Shown in pieces: positions 34,540 through 43,468 of a DNA stretch of 64,000 bases. The notes beneath the pieces are model-generated. The model worked only from the letters and a program-made list of their open reading frames with translations, was not told the DNA's origin and did not search any database. Position 1 is the stretch's first letter; each line of letters begins with the position of its first letter. Origin of the DNA: Thermococcus sp. 18S1. Its GTDB lineage: Archaea; Methanobacteriota_B; Thermococci; Thermococcales; Thermococcaceae. The position numbers and the translations under genes are program-made. The stretch is taken from NCBI RefSeq assembly GCF_012027645.1, contig NZ_SNUU01000001.1, positions 1,798,001 to 1,862,000 of the forward strand, given 5' to 3'.

Positions 34540-35387
34540 ACGAGCCTCCTCCCAGTGACTTTGAGGAATATCTCCTCCAGAGTCGGTTCCTCGGTGTTTA
34601 TCCTCACGACCTCGTAGTTTCTTAGAATGCCAAGGAACTCCTCGTTCCGGCCTATTCCTTCGAGCGGGAACTCGGCGGTCCTCACATCACCGCTGGCCAC
34701 GTACTCGATCTTGACCAGGCGCTTACCCATCCTTACCTTCAATTCGCTCGGGTTTCCGACGAGGACTATTTTTCCGTCCACAATGAAGGCAACCCTGTCG
34801 CAGAGCTCGTCGGCGACGTACATGTTGTGGGTGGTCAGGAAGACAGTCTTTCCGCTTTCACGCATCTCAAGGAGCAGATCCTTTATCCTCCTCGCGCTCG
34901 CCGGATCGAGGCCTTCGAGGGGCTCGTCAAGGAAGAGGATTTCCGGATCCGGGAGCAGAGCCCTCGCCAGATCGAGCTTCTTCTTCATTCCCTTGGAGAA
35001 GCCGGAGACGAGCTTATTCGCCTCGCTTTCAAGCCCGACAACCTTGAGGACTTCTAGAGGATCGAGGTGCTTTCTGTAAAAGCTCGCGAAGAACTCAAGG
35101 TTTTCCAGGGCGGTGAGCTTTGAATAGACTGCCGGAAACTCGAAGGAGACGCCGATTCTGTTGTAATAATCCTTTCCCCATTCCCTAAGGTCTTTCCCAA
35201 GGATTTTTACGACTCCATCATAGTCCCTCAGGATTTTCACCAGGATTTTAACGGTTGTCGTCTTCCCTGCCCCGTTCGGTCCGAGGAAGCCGTAGATCTC
35301 GCCCTTCTCCACGGAGAAGCTCAGTCCATCAACGCCCCTGACTTCGCCGTAGTACTTCCTAACGTTCTCAACCTCTATGACGGGCAT
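34536..35387 (-). CDS. ABC exporter ATP-binding protein
   Basis: About 283 residues. Walker A GPNGAGKTTT, signature FSKGMKKKLDLA, Walker B EILFLDEPLEGLDP, switch His in FLTTHNMY. The last 80 residues form the accessory domain typical of drug/lipid-type ABC-2 ATPases. First gene of the operon; TATA-like ACTTATAAC lies upstream on this strand near 35426. Confidence 0.94.
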   Translation of the reverse strand: MPVIEVENVRKYYGEVRGVDGLSFSVEKGEIYGFLGPNGAGKTTTVKILVKILRDYDGVVKILGKDLREWGKDYYNRIGVSFEFPAVYSKLTALENLEFFASFYRKHLDPLEVLKVVGLESEANKLVSGFSKGMKKKLDLARALLPDPEILFLDEPLEGLDPASARRIKDLLLEMRESGKTVFLTTHNMYVADELCDRVAFIVDGKIVLVGNPSELKVRMGKRLVKIEYVASGDVRTAEFPLEGIGRNEEFLGILRNYEVVRINTEEPTLEEIFLKVTGRRLV

Positions 35388-35448
35388 GGTTTCACCTTGA
35401 TGGTATTATGATGTAAAAGTAGTTATAAGTAATCCCACACATGTGCGG

Positions 35449-36099
35449 TTATTTGAGAGTTTCATCGAGGAGCCTCTTCAGTCCCTTCCTCAGGTGCTCC
35501 TTTACGGTCGAGGGGCTGAGGTTCAGCATCTCCGCCAGTTCCCTCAAAGTGACCTTCCGGGGCTCGTCGAAATAGCCGCTCTTGTAGGCGAGGAGAAGAA
35601 CTTCCGCCTGCCTCTTCGTGAGCTTTGAAATGGGGCTCTTCTCCGGTTCGGCATCCTCAACGCTGATTACCCTCGCGCCGTAGGTTTCCCGGAAGGTTTT
35701 CACGACCTCTCCCACGAGTCCCTCCTCGCAGAGAACCGAGAGAACGCTCTCGCCCCCGACAAAGGTTCCGCTCTCAAAAACGACCAGCCCTCTCTTCTGG
35801 AGTTCAAAGAGCCTTTCCGCCTGCTCCCTCTGGGGGCCAAGAGAGACCCGCAGGTATATGAGATAGTGCTCGTTGCGAGGGAAGGCCTTAACGTCCTTCG
35901 TTTGCGGAAGCGATTTCAGCCGCTCAAGTATCTCCCCGGTGTTTACACCATCTTTGAACTTGACCTCCACCAGCTTAACGACGTCGGTGCCTATGGTGAA
36001 GTACGTGTCCCCGTAGGCCCATTCCATCGCTTCGATGAGCCACTCAAAGCCCCCAGAAAGTTCTTTGGTGTAGGGTATTGCAATCTTCAGACGCTTCAT
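35449..36099 (-). CDS. Bat-type HTH transcriptional regulator
   Basis: About 216 residues. The C-terminal 55 residues are the bacterio-opsin-activator type HTH (LTKRQAEVLLLAYKSGYFDEPRKVTLRELAEMLNLSPSTVKEHLRKGLKRLL). The N-terminal part is an unassigned alpha/beta sensor region. ATG 36099 is chosen; a longer frame to 36156 crosses the divergent promoter. Divergent from the nitroreductase and upstream of the exporter; it may control either. Confidence 0.85.
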   Translation of the reverse strand: MKRLKIAIPYTKELSGGFEWLIEAMEWAYGDTYFTIGTDVVKLVEVKFKDGVNTGEILERLKSLPQTKDVKAFPRNEHYLIYLRVSLGPQREQAERLFELQKRGLVVFESGTFVGGESVLSVLCEEGLVGEVVKTFRETYGARVISVEDAEPEKSPISKLTKRQAEVLLLAYKSGYFDEPRKVTLRELAEMLNLSPSTVKEHLRKGLKRLLDETLK

Positions 36100-36205
36100 A
36101 ACAAAGATTTGATCCCAGACCTTATGGGAATTTCGGAAAAATGAAAATGGAATCACACCAAAAGCCTAATGTATGAAAAAAGCATCATCGGTTGTGGTGG
36201 TGAAT

Positions 36206-36796
36206 ATGAAAATCGAACTGCCTGTCCCCAAGCGCGAGGGGAGGATGAGCCTGGAGGAGGCAATAGACAGGAGAAAGAGCATAAGAAGGTATAAGGACGA
36301 GCCTCTGACCCTTGAAGAGGTTTCTCAGGTTCTGTGGGCTGCCTATGGAATCAACAGATGGGGAAAGAGAACATCCCCGAGCGCCGGCGCATGCTATCCC
36401 TTTGAGGTTTACATAGTGGCCGAGAACGTTGAGGGCCTCTCCCCGGGAATCTACCGCTACGATGGAAAGGGCCACTCACTGGAAACTGTGCGGGAAGGGC
36501 GCTTCAGAAAGGCCCTCGCCGAGGCATGCCTGAACCAGCGGTGCGTCGCCACGGCTCCCGTCAACATCGTCATCGTGGCCCACTACGAGAGAACCACGAG
36601 GCGGTACGGCGAGAGGGGGATACGCTATGTCCACATTGACGCCGGCCACATGGGACAGAACATCTACCTCCAGGCCACTGCCCTGAACCTGGGCACCGTT
36701 GCGGTTGGGGCATTCAGGGACGAGGAAGTAAAAAAGGTGCTGGAAGTGCCGGGCGAACCGCTCTACGTCTTCCCACTTGGGATTCCTGGGGAGTAG
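36206..36796 (+). CDS. Nitroreductase-family FMN oxidoreductase
   Basis: About 196 residues. RRKSIRRYKDEPLTLEEVSQVLWAAYG is the FMN-binding start of the family; SAGACYPFEVYIV and AGHMGQNIYLQATALNLGTVAVGAF are further signatures, close to the SagB-like branch. Reduces an unknown substrate with NAD(P)H. ATG 36206 follows GGTGGTGAAT. Its stop abuts the stop of the convergent thioredoxin gene. Confidence 0.88.
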   Translation: MKIELPVPKREGRMSLEEAIDRRKSIRRYKDEPLTLEEVSQVLWAAYGINRWGKRTSPSAGACYPFEVYIVAENVEGLSPGIYRYDGKGHSLETVREGRFRKALAEACLNQRCVATAPVNIVIVAHYERTTRRYGERGIRYVHIDAGHMGQNIYLQATALNLGTVAVGAFRDEEVKKVLEVPGEPLYVFPLGIPGE

Positions 36797-37102
36797 TCAG
36801 AGCCTTTTAAGTTCTTCAAACCTTATGAGAACCTCCTCCTTTCTCCTTATGAGGTTCTGCCTTCCGACCTCTTTTCCGTCCTTGAGATAAACCAGCGTCG
36901 GGACGTTGAGGACGTCAAAGCGGTCCACCAGTTCACCCCACTTCTCGGCGTTGATGTGAACGACCTTTATCTCCGGGAACTCCCTGCTGAGCTCCTCCAT
37001 GAAATTCTCGACTATCCTGCACGGGGGACAACCCGAAATGGAAAACCACAGGACCATTTTTCCAGATTCCACGTCAAACTTTCCGTCATATTCCACTATC
37101 AT
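36797..37102 (-). CDS. Thioredoxin-like protein (CPPC)
   Basis: About 101 residues, thioredoxin fold. Active site SGCPPCRIVENFM, cis-proline in NVPTLVYLKDG. CPPC differs from the usual CGPC and suggests a different redox potential. ATG 37102 with GGAGGTG upstream. It lies just downstream of copA on the same strand (34 bases), so it may be part of the copper operon. Confidence 0.85.
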   Translation of the reverse strand: MIVEYDGKFDVESGKMVLWFSISGCPPCRIVENFMEELSREFPEIKVVHINAEKWGELVDRFDVLNVPTLVYLKDGKEVGRQNLIRRKEEVLIRFEELKRL

Positions 37103-37135
37103 ACTCACACCTCCCGAAATTCAAAAAATAAAGGG

Positions 37136-39535
37136 TCAGATTCTGGCCCTCTTGAGCAGGAGCGAGTTTGTGACGACGCTCACGCTACTTATGCTCATTG
37201 CCCCAGCGGCCCACTCGGGCTGAAACTCCACACCGAAGAGCACGAAGGCCAGTCCAGCCGCGAAGGGTATCAGCATCGTGTTGTAGAACATCGCCCAGAA
37301 GATGTTCTGCTTTATCTTCGCCAGCGTCTTCTGGCTCAGCTTTATTGCCTTGACCACGTCCCTCGGGTCGTTCTTTATAAGGACCATGTCACCGCTCTCC
37401 ATTGCTATGTCCGTCGCATTGCCAACGGCTATCCCTATGTCCGCCTGAGCCAGGGCGGGAGCATCGTTTATGCCATCTCCGACAAAGATTACCACCTCAC
37501 CTTTCTCCTGGAGCTTTTTGACCTCGCTCGCTTTATCTCCCGGCAGAACTTCCGCGAGGACGTAATCTACCTTGAGCTGCCTTGCTATAGCATTGGCCGT
37601 TCTCCTGTTGTCGCCGGTGATCATGCCGACCTTCTTGCCCATTTTGTGGAGCTCCTCGATGGCTTCTTTTGCCCCATCCTTTATCGTGTCGGCTATGGCA
37701 ATCACTCCGACTATCCTGCCGTCTATGGCAACGGTTATGGCCGTCTTCGCTTGGTCTTCAAGCTTGTGAAGCACCTTCTCCACGTCTTTTGCCAGGTAGC
37801 CGTTCTCGGCCATAAGCCTCCGGTTGCCCGCGAGGATCTCCCTTCCCCCAACGGCCGCCCTGACGCCCTTGCCGGTTATGGCCTCAAACTCCTCCGGCTC
37901 TTCAAGCTCAAGACCCATCTCCCTGGCCTTCCTCACGATAGCATCACCAAGTGGGTGCTCGGAGCGTTTCTCGGCAGAGGCAACGAGCTTCAGCAGTTCT
38001 TTTTCATCCATTCCGAAGGTTATTACGTCCGTCACTTCAGGCTCGCCCTTCGTGAGGGTTCCCGTCTTGTCGAAAAGCACAACCGTCGCCTTTCTCGCTA
38101 TCTCAAGCACTTCCCCGTTCTTAATGAGTATCCCCATCTCCGCGCCCTTGCCCATTCCGACGGTTAGGGCGGTCGGAGTTGCAAGGCCGAAGGCACAGGG
38201 GCAGGCTATCACCAGGACGCTGAGGAGCGTGGTGAAAGCGAAGAGCAGGGGTTCGCCGGCAACGAAGTACCAGTAGGCGAAGGACAGGAGTGCTATTGTG
38301 AGGACAGCAGGTATAAAGTAGGCAACTATCGTGTCCGCCAGCTTCTGTATCGGTGGCTTCGTGTTCTGGGCCTCTTCGACGAGCCTTATAATCTGGGCCA
38401 GAACCGTGTCCCTTCCAACGCGTTTTGCCTCTATTCTGAGCACGGAGTTCCTGTTTATCGTTCCCCCAATAACCTCGTCCCCGGATTTTTTGAGGTTGGG
38501 AACAGGTTCGCCGGTTATCATGGACTCATCCACGTAGCTCTCACCATCGAGCACGACACCGTCCACAGGAATCCTCTCGCCAGGTTTCACTATGACAACG
38601 TCCCCAACTTTAACGTCGCTTATTGGCACCTCAATTTCATTTCCGTCCCTTACAACGATAGCCCTCTTCGCCTGAAGGCCCATGAGTTTCTTGATGGCCT
38701 CACTGGTTCTTCCCTTAGCCCTTGTTTCAAGGTACCTGCCGAGGAGCAGGAACGCCATCAGCAGAACGCTGGCCTCGTAGAAGTTGAAGTCTTCAGGAAT
38801 GATCCCCACCGTTGCGAGGACGCTCGCCATATAAGCCGAACCTATGCCGAGGGAGTACATGACCTCCATGCTGAGGGTTTTGTGCTTGAGGGAACCCCAG
38901 GCCTTGCCGAATATTCCCCTCCCCGCGTAGACTATCGCAACGGTGGATAGGATGAACTGGATGGGCATAAGATATGGAATCTCGACACCAAAACGCTCAA
39001 CTTGCATGGAGGCGAAAAGGGCTATTCCAATACTCCATGCGACGGCGAGCTTTCTCTTCATGTCGCGAAGGTGTCTCTCCCGTAGTTCCCTCTCGAGATC
39101 GTGGGTCTCCTCCCCCTCGACCCCCAGAAACTGGTAGCCAACCTCCTCAATGGTCCCTCTTATGTCTTCGATGGTCACGAGGCTGGGGTCGTAGCTTACC
39201 CTTGCAGTTTCAGTACCGAGGTTTACGCTTGCCTCTAAAACACCGGGGAGGCTTTTCAATGCCTCTTCTATAGTTTTGACACACATCGCACACGTCATCC
39301 CTCCTATTTTAACCACCGCATCCCGCCTTTCTCTAACGACTTCGTAGCCCAGCTCCTCGATGGTGGCTATAATCCTGTTAAGTCCAACTTCAGACTCATC
39401 GAATTTAACGTGGACGTTCTCCGAATTCAGGTTTGCAGTTGCCTCCTTCACACCCGGGAGGTCCATCAGGGCAGTCTCTATGGTTTTAACACACATTGCA
39501 CAGGTCATACCGTTGACCTTGAGCACAAGCTCCAT
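37136..39535 (-). CDS. copA: Copper-exporting P1B-type ATPase, two HMA domains
   Basis: About 799 residues. Two N-terminal metal-binding domains, each with GMTCAMC (residues 9-15 and 80-86), eight membrane helices, the channel motif ACPCAFGLATP, phosphorylation motif DKTGTLTKG, TGES-type TGEPVP, SEHPLG and the hinge GDGINDAPALA. CPC with MSISSVSVV at the C-terminus is typical of Cu(I) export. Divergent from the copR gene with about 117 bases between. Confidence 0.96.
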   Translation of the reverse strand: MELVLKVNGMTCAMCVKTIETALMDLPGVKEATANLNSENVHVKFDESEVGLNRIIATIEELGYEVVRERRDAVVKIGGMTCAMCVKTIEEALKSLPGVLEASVNLGTETARVSYDPSLVTIEDIRGTIEEVGYQFLGVEGEETHDLERELRERHLRDMKRKLAVAWSIGIALFASMQVERFGVEIPYLMPIQFILSTVAIVYAGRGIFGKAWGSLKHKTLSMEVMYSLGIGSAYMASVLATVGIIPEDFNFYEASVLLMAFLLLGRYLETRAKGRTSEAIKKLMGLQAKRAIVVRDGNEIEVPISDVKVGDVVIVKPGERIPVDGVVLDGESYVDESMITGEPVPNLKKSGDEVIGGTINRNSVLRIEAKRVGRDTVLAQIIRLVEEAQNTKPPIQKLADTIVAYFIPAVLTIALLSFAYWYFVAGEPLLFAFTTLLSVLVIACPCAFGLATPTALTVGMGKGAEMGILIKNGEVLEIARKATVVLFDKTGTLTKGEPEVTDVITFGMDEKELLKLVASAEKRSEHPLGDAIVRKAREMGLELEEPEEFEAITGKGVRAAVGGREILAGNRRLMAENGYLAKDVEKVLHKLEDQAKTAITVAIDGRIVGVIAIADTIKDGAKEAIEELHKMGKKVGMITGDNRRTANAIARQLKVDYVLAEVLPGDKASEVKKLQEKGEVVIFVGDGINDAPALAQADIGIAVGNATDIAMESGDMVLIKNDPRDVVKAIKLSQKTLAKIKQNIFWAMFYNTMLIPFAAGLAFVLFGVEFQPEWAAGAMSISSVSVVTNSLLLKRARI

Positions 39536-39540
39536 TTTTC

Positions 39541-39652
39541 CTCACCTATTACTTACTATACGGGGTAGCTTATGGGCATTATTTTTTACAATTTGAAAAA
39601 CACGACCAGAGAATTTTTATAGTTTGAAGGCCAAATTAGAATGGTGACATAA
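39541..39652. promoter_or_regulatory. Divergent copA/copR control region
   Basis: On the copR side a TATA box TTTTTATAG lies near 39614-39622. On the copA side an AATAATGCCCATA element near 39566-39578 resembles the promoter element of other genes in this region. AAATTTG/TTTGAA repeats lie between (CAATTTGAAAA, AGTTTGAAGG, CCAAATTAG) and may bind CopR. Inference from position and sequence only. Confidence 0.5.
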
Positions 39653-40246
39653 ATGAGGCTTGATGAACTGGATTTGAAGCTTATATATCTACTTATGGAC
39701 AACTCCAGGCTGAGCATCTCTGAGCTTGCGGAAAGACTAGGGGTCAGCAGGCCGACCGTTAAGTCCCGCCTCGAAAAGCTAGAAAAGGATGGAGTCATCC
39801 TTGGATACACCATAAAGCTCAACCCCGACCTCCTGAGGGCTCACAACGTGGTAGCCCTCATAGTGAAGACAGACGAACCCGAGAAAATGAAGGAGTTCAA
39901 TGAAATCATCGAGATAAACAGATTCACGAGTAAGAAATACCTCATAAAAATCGCCATTGAGAACATGGAGGAACTGAGGAAGGTCATAGAAGGGGCCGGT
40001 TTTGAGGTCATTGAGATAATGCCCATTCTCGAGAGCATAGAGCGTGCCAGCCCCCCAAAGGTCAGGGTTCCCTTCAAGTGCGACTACTGCGGAAAAGAGA
40101 TAGTAGGAGAACCGATCGTTTACAAGTACCACAACAGGGTTTACTTCCTCTGTTGTCCGACGTGCTTGAGGGAGTTCAAAAAGACGCGGGAAAATATCGA
40201 GAAGTTCAAGCTAAAAGAGGAACCAAAAGGGGAAAAAGGAAGCTGA
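39653..40246 (+). CDS. copR: Lrp/AsnC-type copper regulator with TRASH domain
   Basis: About 197 residues. N-terminal HTH (LRLSISELAERLGVSRPTVKSRLEKL region), central Lrp/AsnC effector-like part, and a C-terminal TRASH domain (CDYCGKEI...YFLCCPTCLREF) that binds metal. Homologues in Thermococcales and Sulfolobales sense copper and regulate copA. ATG 39653 follows GGTGACATAA. Position divergent to copA supports the assignment. Confidence 0.92.
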   Translation: MRLDELDLKLIYLLMDNSRLSISELAERLGVSRPTVKSRLEKLEKDGVILGYTIKLNPDLLRAHNVVALIVKTDEPEKMKEFNEIIEINRFTSKKYLIKIAIENMEELRKVIEGAGFEVIEIMPILESIERASPPKVRVPFKCDYCGKEIVGEPIVYKYHNRVYFLCCPTCLREFKKTRENIEKFKLKEEPKGEKGS

Positions 40247-40250
40247 GGAC

Positions 40251-40577
40251 TCACTCGTCCTCCTCAATCCCCATGACCCTCTCGCAGTACTCGTGTCTCT
40301 CCTCCCAGCCAGCGCCCATGTACTTGGCCATGTAGCCCTCCATGGCGGACTCCATCTCCTCGTGGACCTCAGTGAAGTTGCCCTCCACCATGTGCTCCTC
40401 CATCTCCTCGTACATGTCTCCGTCCACGGCGTGACCGTAGCCCATCATTCCGGGACCAAAGCCCCAGCGCGTGTCGGTTCTCTCAGTTGCCTCGAATCCT
40501 CCAGTGTGAGCCATTCCAAGCGGAAGGGCTATGAGCACTCCGATGAGGAGCCCGATAAACAGGGACTTCCACTCCAT
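40251..40577 (-). CDS. Secreted or anchored Met/His/Glu-rich small protein
   Basis: About 108 residues. N-terminal membrane segment (LFIGLLIGVLIALPLGMAH) followed by a Met, His, Glu-rich region (GPGMMGYGHAVDGDMYEEMEEHM... EEMESAMEGYMAKYMG). Such composition suggests extracytoplasmic copper binding. No family recognised. Its 3' end is 4 bases from the copR stop (convergent). The promoter carries the shared element at 40629-40657. Confidence 0.78.
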   Translation of the reverse strand: MEWKSLFIGLLIGVLIALPLGMAHTGGFEATERTDTRWGFGPGMMGYGHAVDGDMYEEMEEHMVEGNFTEVHEEMESAMEGYMAKYMGAGWEERHEYCERVMGIEEDE

Positions 40578-40628
40578 TCCGCATCACCTCTCAATTTTTG
40601 TCTTCATGTATGCATTTGTCAGGCGGGA

Positions 40629-40657
40629 TATAGGGCTTATTGTTGGCATTCTGGAAA
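40629..40657 (-). promoter_or_regulatory. Shared metal-region promoter element, copy 1
   Basis: Reverse strand fits TTTC-N5-TGCCAA-N2-ATAAGCCC-N-ATA exactly. ATAAG lies about 62 bases before the start codon and could serve as TATA; TGCCAA would be an adjacent regulator or BRE site. Confidence 0.65.
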
Positions 40658-40722
40658 CCCACCCGCCGGAAATTTTCAAAAAGGAAACTTTGATCGGGCG
40701 AAAAGATTAAACATTGAAGGGG

Positions 40723-41025
40723 TCATTCCCCAAGCAGGGTTCTCCTTCTCTTCTCATACTCTTCGTCGTCTATTTCGCCCCGTGCATACTTCTCATCGAG
40801 TATCTCAAGGGCACGCCTCTTCGAAGTGCCGGGACTTCCCCCTGAGCTCTGCTCAACCAGCCATTTAATGAACCAGACTATTCCGACTATTATCAGCACC
40901 CAGAACAGGAGCATGAACAGCCCCCCGAACCAGCCAAACCAGCCGAATCCCATCATGTCGTGCCACCCCCATTCTCCTTCTCCAACGTGGGTCAGGAATT
41001 CTCCTCCTAAACTTTCAAACATCAT
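40723..41025 (-). CDS. SHOCT-domain membrane protein
   Basis: About 100 residues. A Trp/Gly/Phe-rich N-terminal part, one membrane helix ([23 protein letters not shown]), and a C-terminal SHOCT motif ([28 protein letters not shown]). SHOCT motifs mediate oligomerisation. GAGGAGATC precedes ATG 41025. Often found near copper genes; carries promoter element copy 2. Confidence 0.85.
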   Translation of the reverse strand: MMFESLGGEFLTHVGEGEWGWHDMMGFGWFGWFGGLFMLLFWVLIIVGIVWFIKWLVEQSSGGSPGTSKRRALEILDEKYARGEIDDEEYEKRRRTLLGE

Positions 41026-41060
41026 TTTGATCTCCTCGAATACTACTCAGTGGTAAAGGC

Positions 41061-41089
41061 TATAGGGCTTATCATTGGCAAAAGAGAAA
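41061..41089 (-). promoter_or_regulatory. Shared metal-region promoter element, copy 2
   Basis: Reverse strand fits TTTC-N5-TGCCAA-N2-ATAAGCCC-N-ATA exactly, about 45 bases before the SHOCT gene start. Confidence 0.65.
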
Positions 41090-41132
41090 GGCGTAGTGCC
41101 AAATCTTGACAAAAGATAAAGTAAAGAGGCGG

Positions 41133-43256
41133 TCAAACCTTCAGGAACCTCGCGTTTATGGCCACTATCACCGTGCTCATGCTCATCAGCAGGGCACCGA
41201 GAGCTGGACTCAGCAGGATTCCATAGCCGTACAGCACACCAGCCGCTAGGGGGATGGCGAAGGTGTTGTATCCGGTCGCCCAGGCGAGATTCTGCACCAT
41301 CTTCCTGTAGGTTGCCTTGGCCAGGTGTATCCCCGTTATGACGTCCCTCGGGTCGTTCTTGACGAGGATTATGTCGGCACTCTCTATCGCCACGTCCGTT
41401 CCTGCTCCAATGGCTATTCCCACATCGGCCTGAATCAAAGCCGGGGCGTCGTTTATGCCGTCGCCGACCATTGCCACGACATAGTTCTCCTGGAGCTCCT
41501 TGACCTTCTCCGACTTCTGGTGCGGCAGAACCTCGGCGAAGAAGCCGTCGAGGCCGAGCTCCTCAGCCACCCACTTTGCAACCTTGGCGTTGTCGCCGGT
41601 GAGCATGTAGGCCTTTATGCCCATCTCATGGAGCTTTTCAACGGCCTCCCTCGATTCGGGCCTTATCTTATCCGCCAGCGCCAGGGCACCAACGAGCTTT
41701 CCATCGATGACCAAAAATACAACGGTCTTGCCCTGCTCCAGGACCTTATTGACGCGCTCGTCCTCCTTCCACAGGCCGTTTTCCTTCAGGAAGCCGGGGC
41801 TCACAACGAGGACTTCTTTACCGTTGATGACTCCCTGGACACCCTTGCCCGGAAGAACCTTCGACTCACTGACCTCGTAGGGCTCAAGGCCGAGCTCTTT
41901 GGCCTTCTCGACTATTCCCTGGGCTATCGGGTGGCTTGAGTGGGACTCGAGGGCGGCAGCGTACTTCAGGATCTCCTCCTCGCCGAGCTCGTCCAGCGCT
42001 ATTACGTCGGTCACTTCGAACTTGCCTTCGGTCAGCGTTCCGGTCTTATCGAAGACGACCACCTGAACGTCTTTCGCTCTTTCAAATGCCTCCCTGTTTC
42101 TGATGAGGATTCCTTTCTTGGCCGAGATCGAGGTTGAGACCGAAACGACCAGCGGAACTGCCAATCCCAGGGCGTGGGGGCACGTGATGACCATGACGGT
42201 CACCATTCTCTCCAGGGCGAAGACGAAGGGCTTGCCGAGGTAGAGCCACGTCCCCAGGGTTATCGTTCCGGCGGTTATGGCTATGAGCGTGAGGTAGAAG
42301 GCAGCCCTGTTAGCTAAGTCCTGCGTCCTTGAGCGGGTCTCCTGCGCCTGTCTGACGAGTTCGACGACCTGCATCAGGTAGGTGTCCTTTCCTGTCTTCT
42401 CTATCCTGACCTTTAGCGCGCCCTCAAGGTTTATGGAGCCGCCGATAACGGTATCCCCGGGCCTCTTGTAGACGGGCTTTGACTCACCCGTCAGCATGGC
42501 CTCGTTTACACTAGTTTCACCCTCGACTATGACCCCGTCGGAGGGTATCTTCTCGCCCGGTTTGACAAGAACCACGTCGCCCTTCTTCAGCTCGCTGACC
42601 GGGACGTCCTTTATTCCTTCGGGCGTTACGAGGTGGGCCTCTGTGGGCATGAGCTTTATGAGCTCCTCGAGTGCCCTCGAAGCACCGAGGACGGAGCGCA
42701 TCTCGATGTAGTGACCTATGAGCATGATATCGATAAGCGTCGCCAGCTCCCAGTAGAAGGTCTTACCTGGCAGGCCAAAGGTCACCGCAACGCTGTAGAA
42801 GAAGGCAACCGTTATTGCCAGCGCTATCAGTGTCATCATTCCCGGCAGCTTTTTCTTCAGCTCGTCCCTCATACCCTTCAGGAAGGGCCAGCCACCGTAG
42901 AAGTACACCACCGCGGAAAGCCCGAAGAGAACGTAGTGATCACCGGGAAAAGTCAGCTCAAACCCGAAGAAGTTCTGTATCAGAGGGGACAGAATCAGGA
43001 TTGGAATCGTCAGTATCAGGGAAACGATGAATCTCTTCTTGTAGTCCTCCATCATCATCTCGTGGTGCTTTGCGTGGGAACCCCCTTCGTGTCCCTCATG
43101 TTCGTGACCCTCATGGGCCCCCGTTTCATGTTCGTGGCCTTCATGTCCGTGTTCGTGCTCTTCATGTTCCGCGTGTTCCCCATGCTCCATATCCTTCATT
43201 TCGGGGGCGCTTTCCATCTCATCGTGATCTTCCTTTTCTTTCATATCCAACACCAT
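41133..43256 (-). CDS. copB: CopB-type P1B-ATPase with His-rich N-terminus
   Basis: About 707 residues. The first 70 residues are His/Glu/Met-rich (HGHEGHEHE-type repeats) and replace HMA domains. Membrane motif TCPHALGLAVP (CPH instead of CPC) marks the CopB group, which exports copper or silver. DKTGTLTEG, TGESKP, SSHPIA and GDGINDAPALI are intact. ATG 43256 is used; ATG 43244 is possible. No other gene shares its transcript for certain. Confidence 0.94.
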   Translation of the reverse strand: MVLDMKEKEDHDEMESAPEMKDMEHGEHAEHEEHEHGHEGHEHETGAHEGHEHEGHEGGSHAKHHEMMMEDYKKRFIVSLILTIPILILSPLIQNFFGFELTFPGDHYVLFGLSAVVYFYGGWPFLKGMRDELKKKLPGMMTLIALAITVAFFYSVAVTFGLPGKTFYWELATLIDIMLIGHYIEMRSVLGASRALEELIKLMPTEAHLVTPEGIKDVPVSELKKGDVVLVKPGEKIPSDGVIVEGETSVNEAMLTGESKPVYKRPGDTVIGGSINLEGALKVRIEKTGKDTYLMQVVELVRQAQETRSRTQDLANRAAFYLTLIAITAGTITLGTWLYLGKPFVFALERMVTVMVITCPHALGLAVPLVVSVSTSISAKKGILIRNREAFERAKDVQVVVFDKTGTLTEGKFEVTDVIALDELGEEEILKYAAALESHSSHPIAQGIVEKAKELGLEPYEVSESKVLPGKGVQGVINGKEVLVVSPGFLKENGLWKEDERVNKVLEQGKTVVFLVIDGKLVGALALADKIRPESREAVEKLHEMGIKAYMLTGDNAKVAKWVAEELGLDGFFAEVLPHQKSEKVKELQENYVVAMVGDGINDAPALIQADVGIAIGAGTDVAIESADIILVKNDPRDVITGIHLAKATYRKMVQNLAWATGYNTFAIPLAAGVLYGYGILLSPALGALLMSMSTVIVAINARFLKV

Positions 43257-43468
43257 GAAAGGAATCTCTCCTTGGTGTATTTAACCGTTTTTTATTCAAA
43301 ATCAGAAGAAGACGAAGATCAAACTATGACTAAAAGAAAAGAGGATTTTGACTCATTCTTTCATCATGTTCCCAATTCATGGAGCCGCTTCCCCACGGAT
43401 GAAACCACCAGCTCTCCAACATATCAAAGGCTTCAAGCCGAAGTCCGCCCACAGGCCAACCGGCATTC

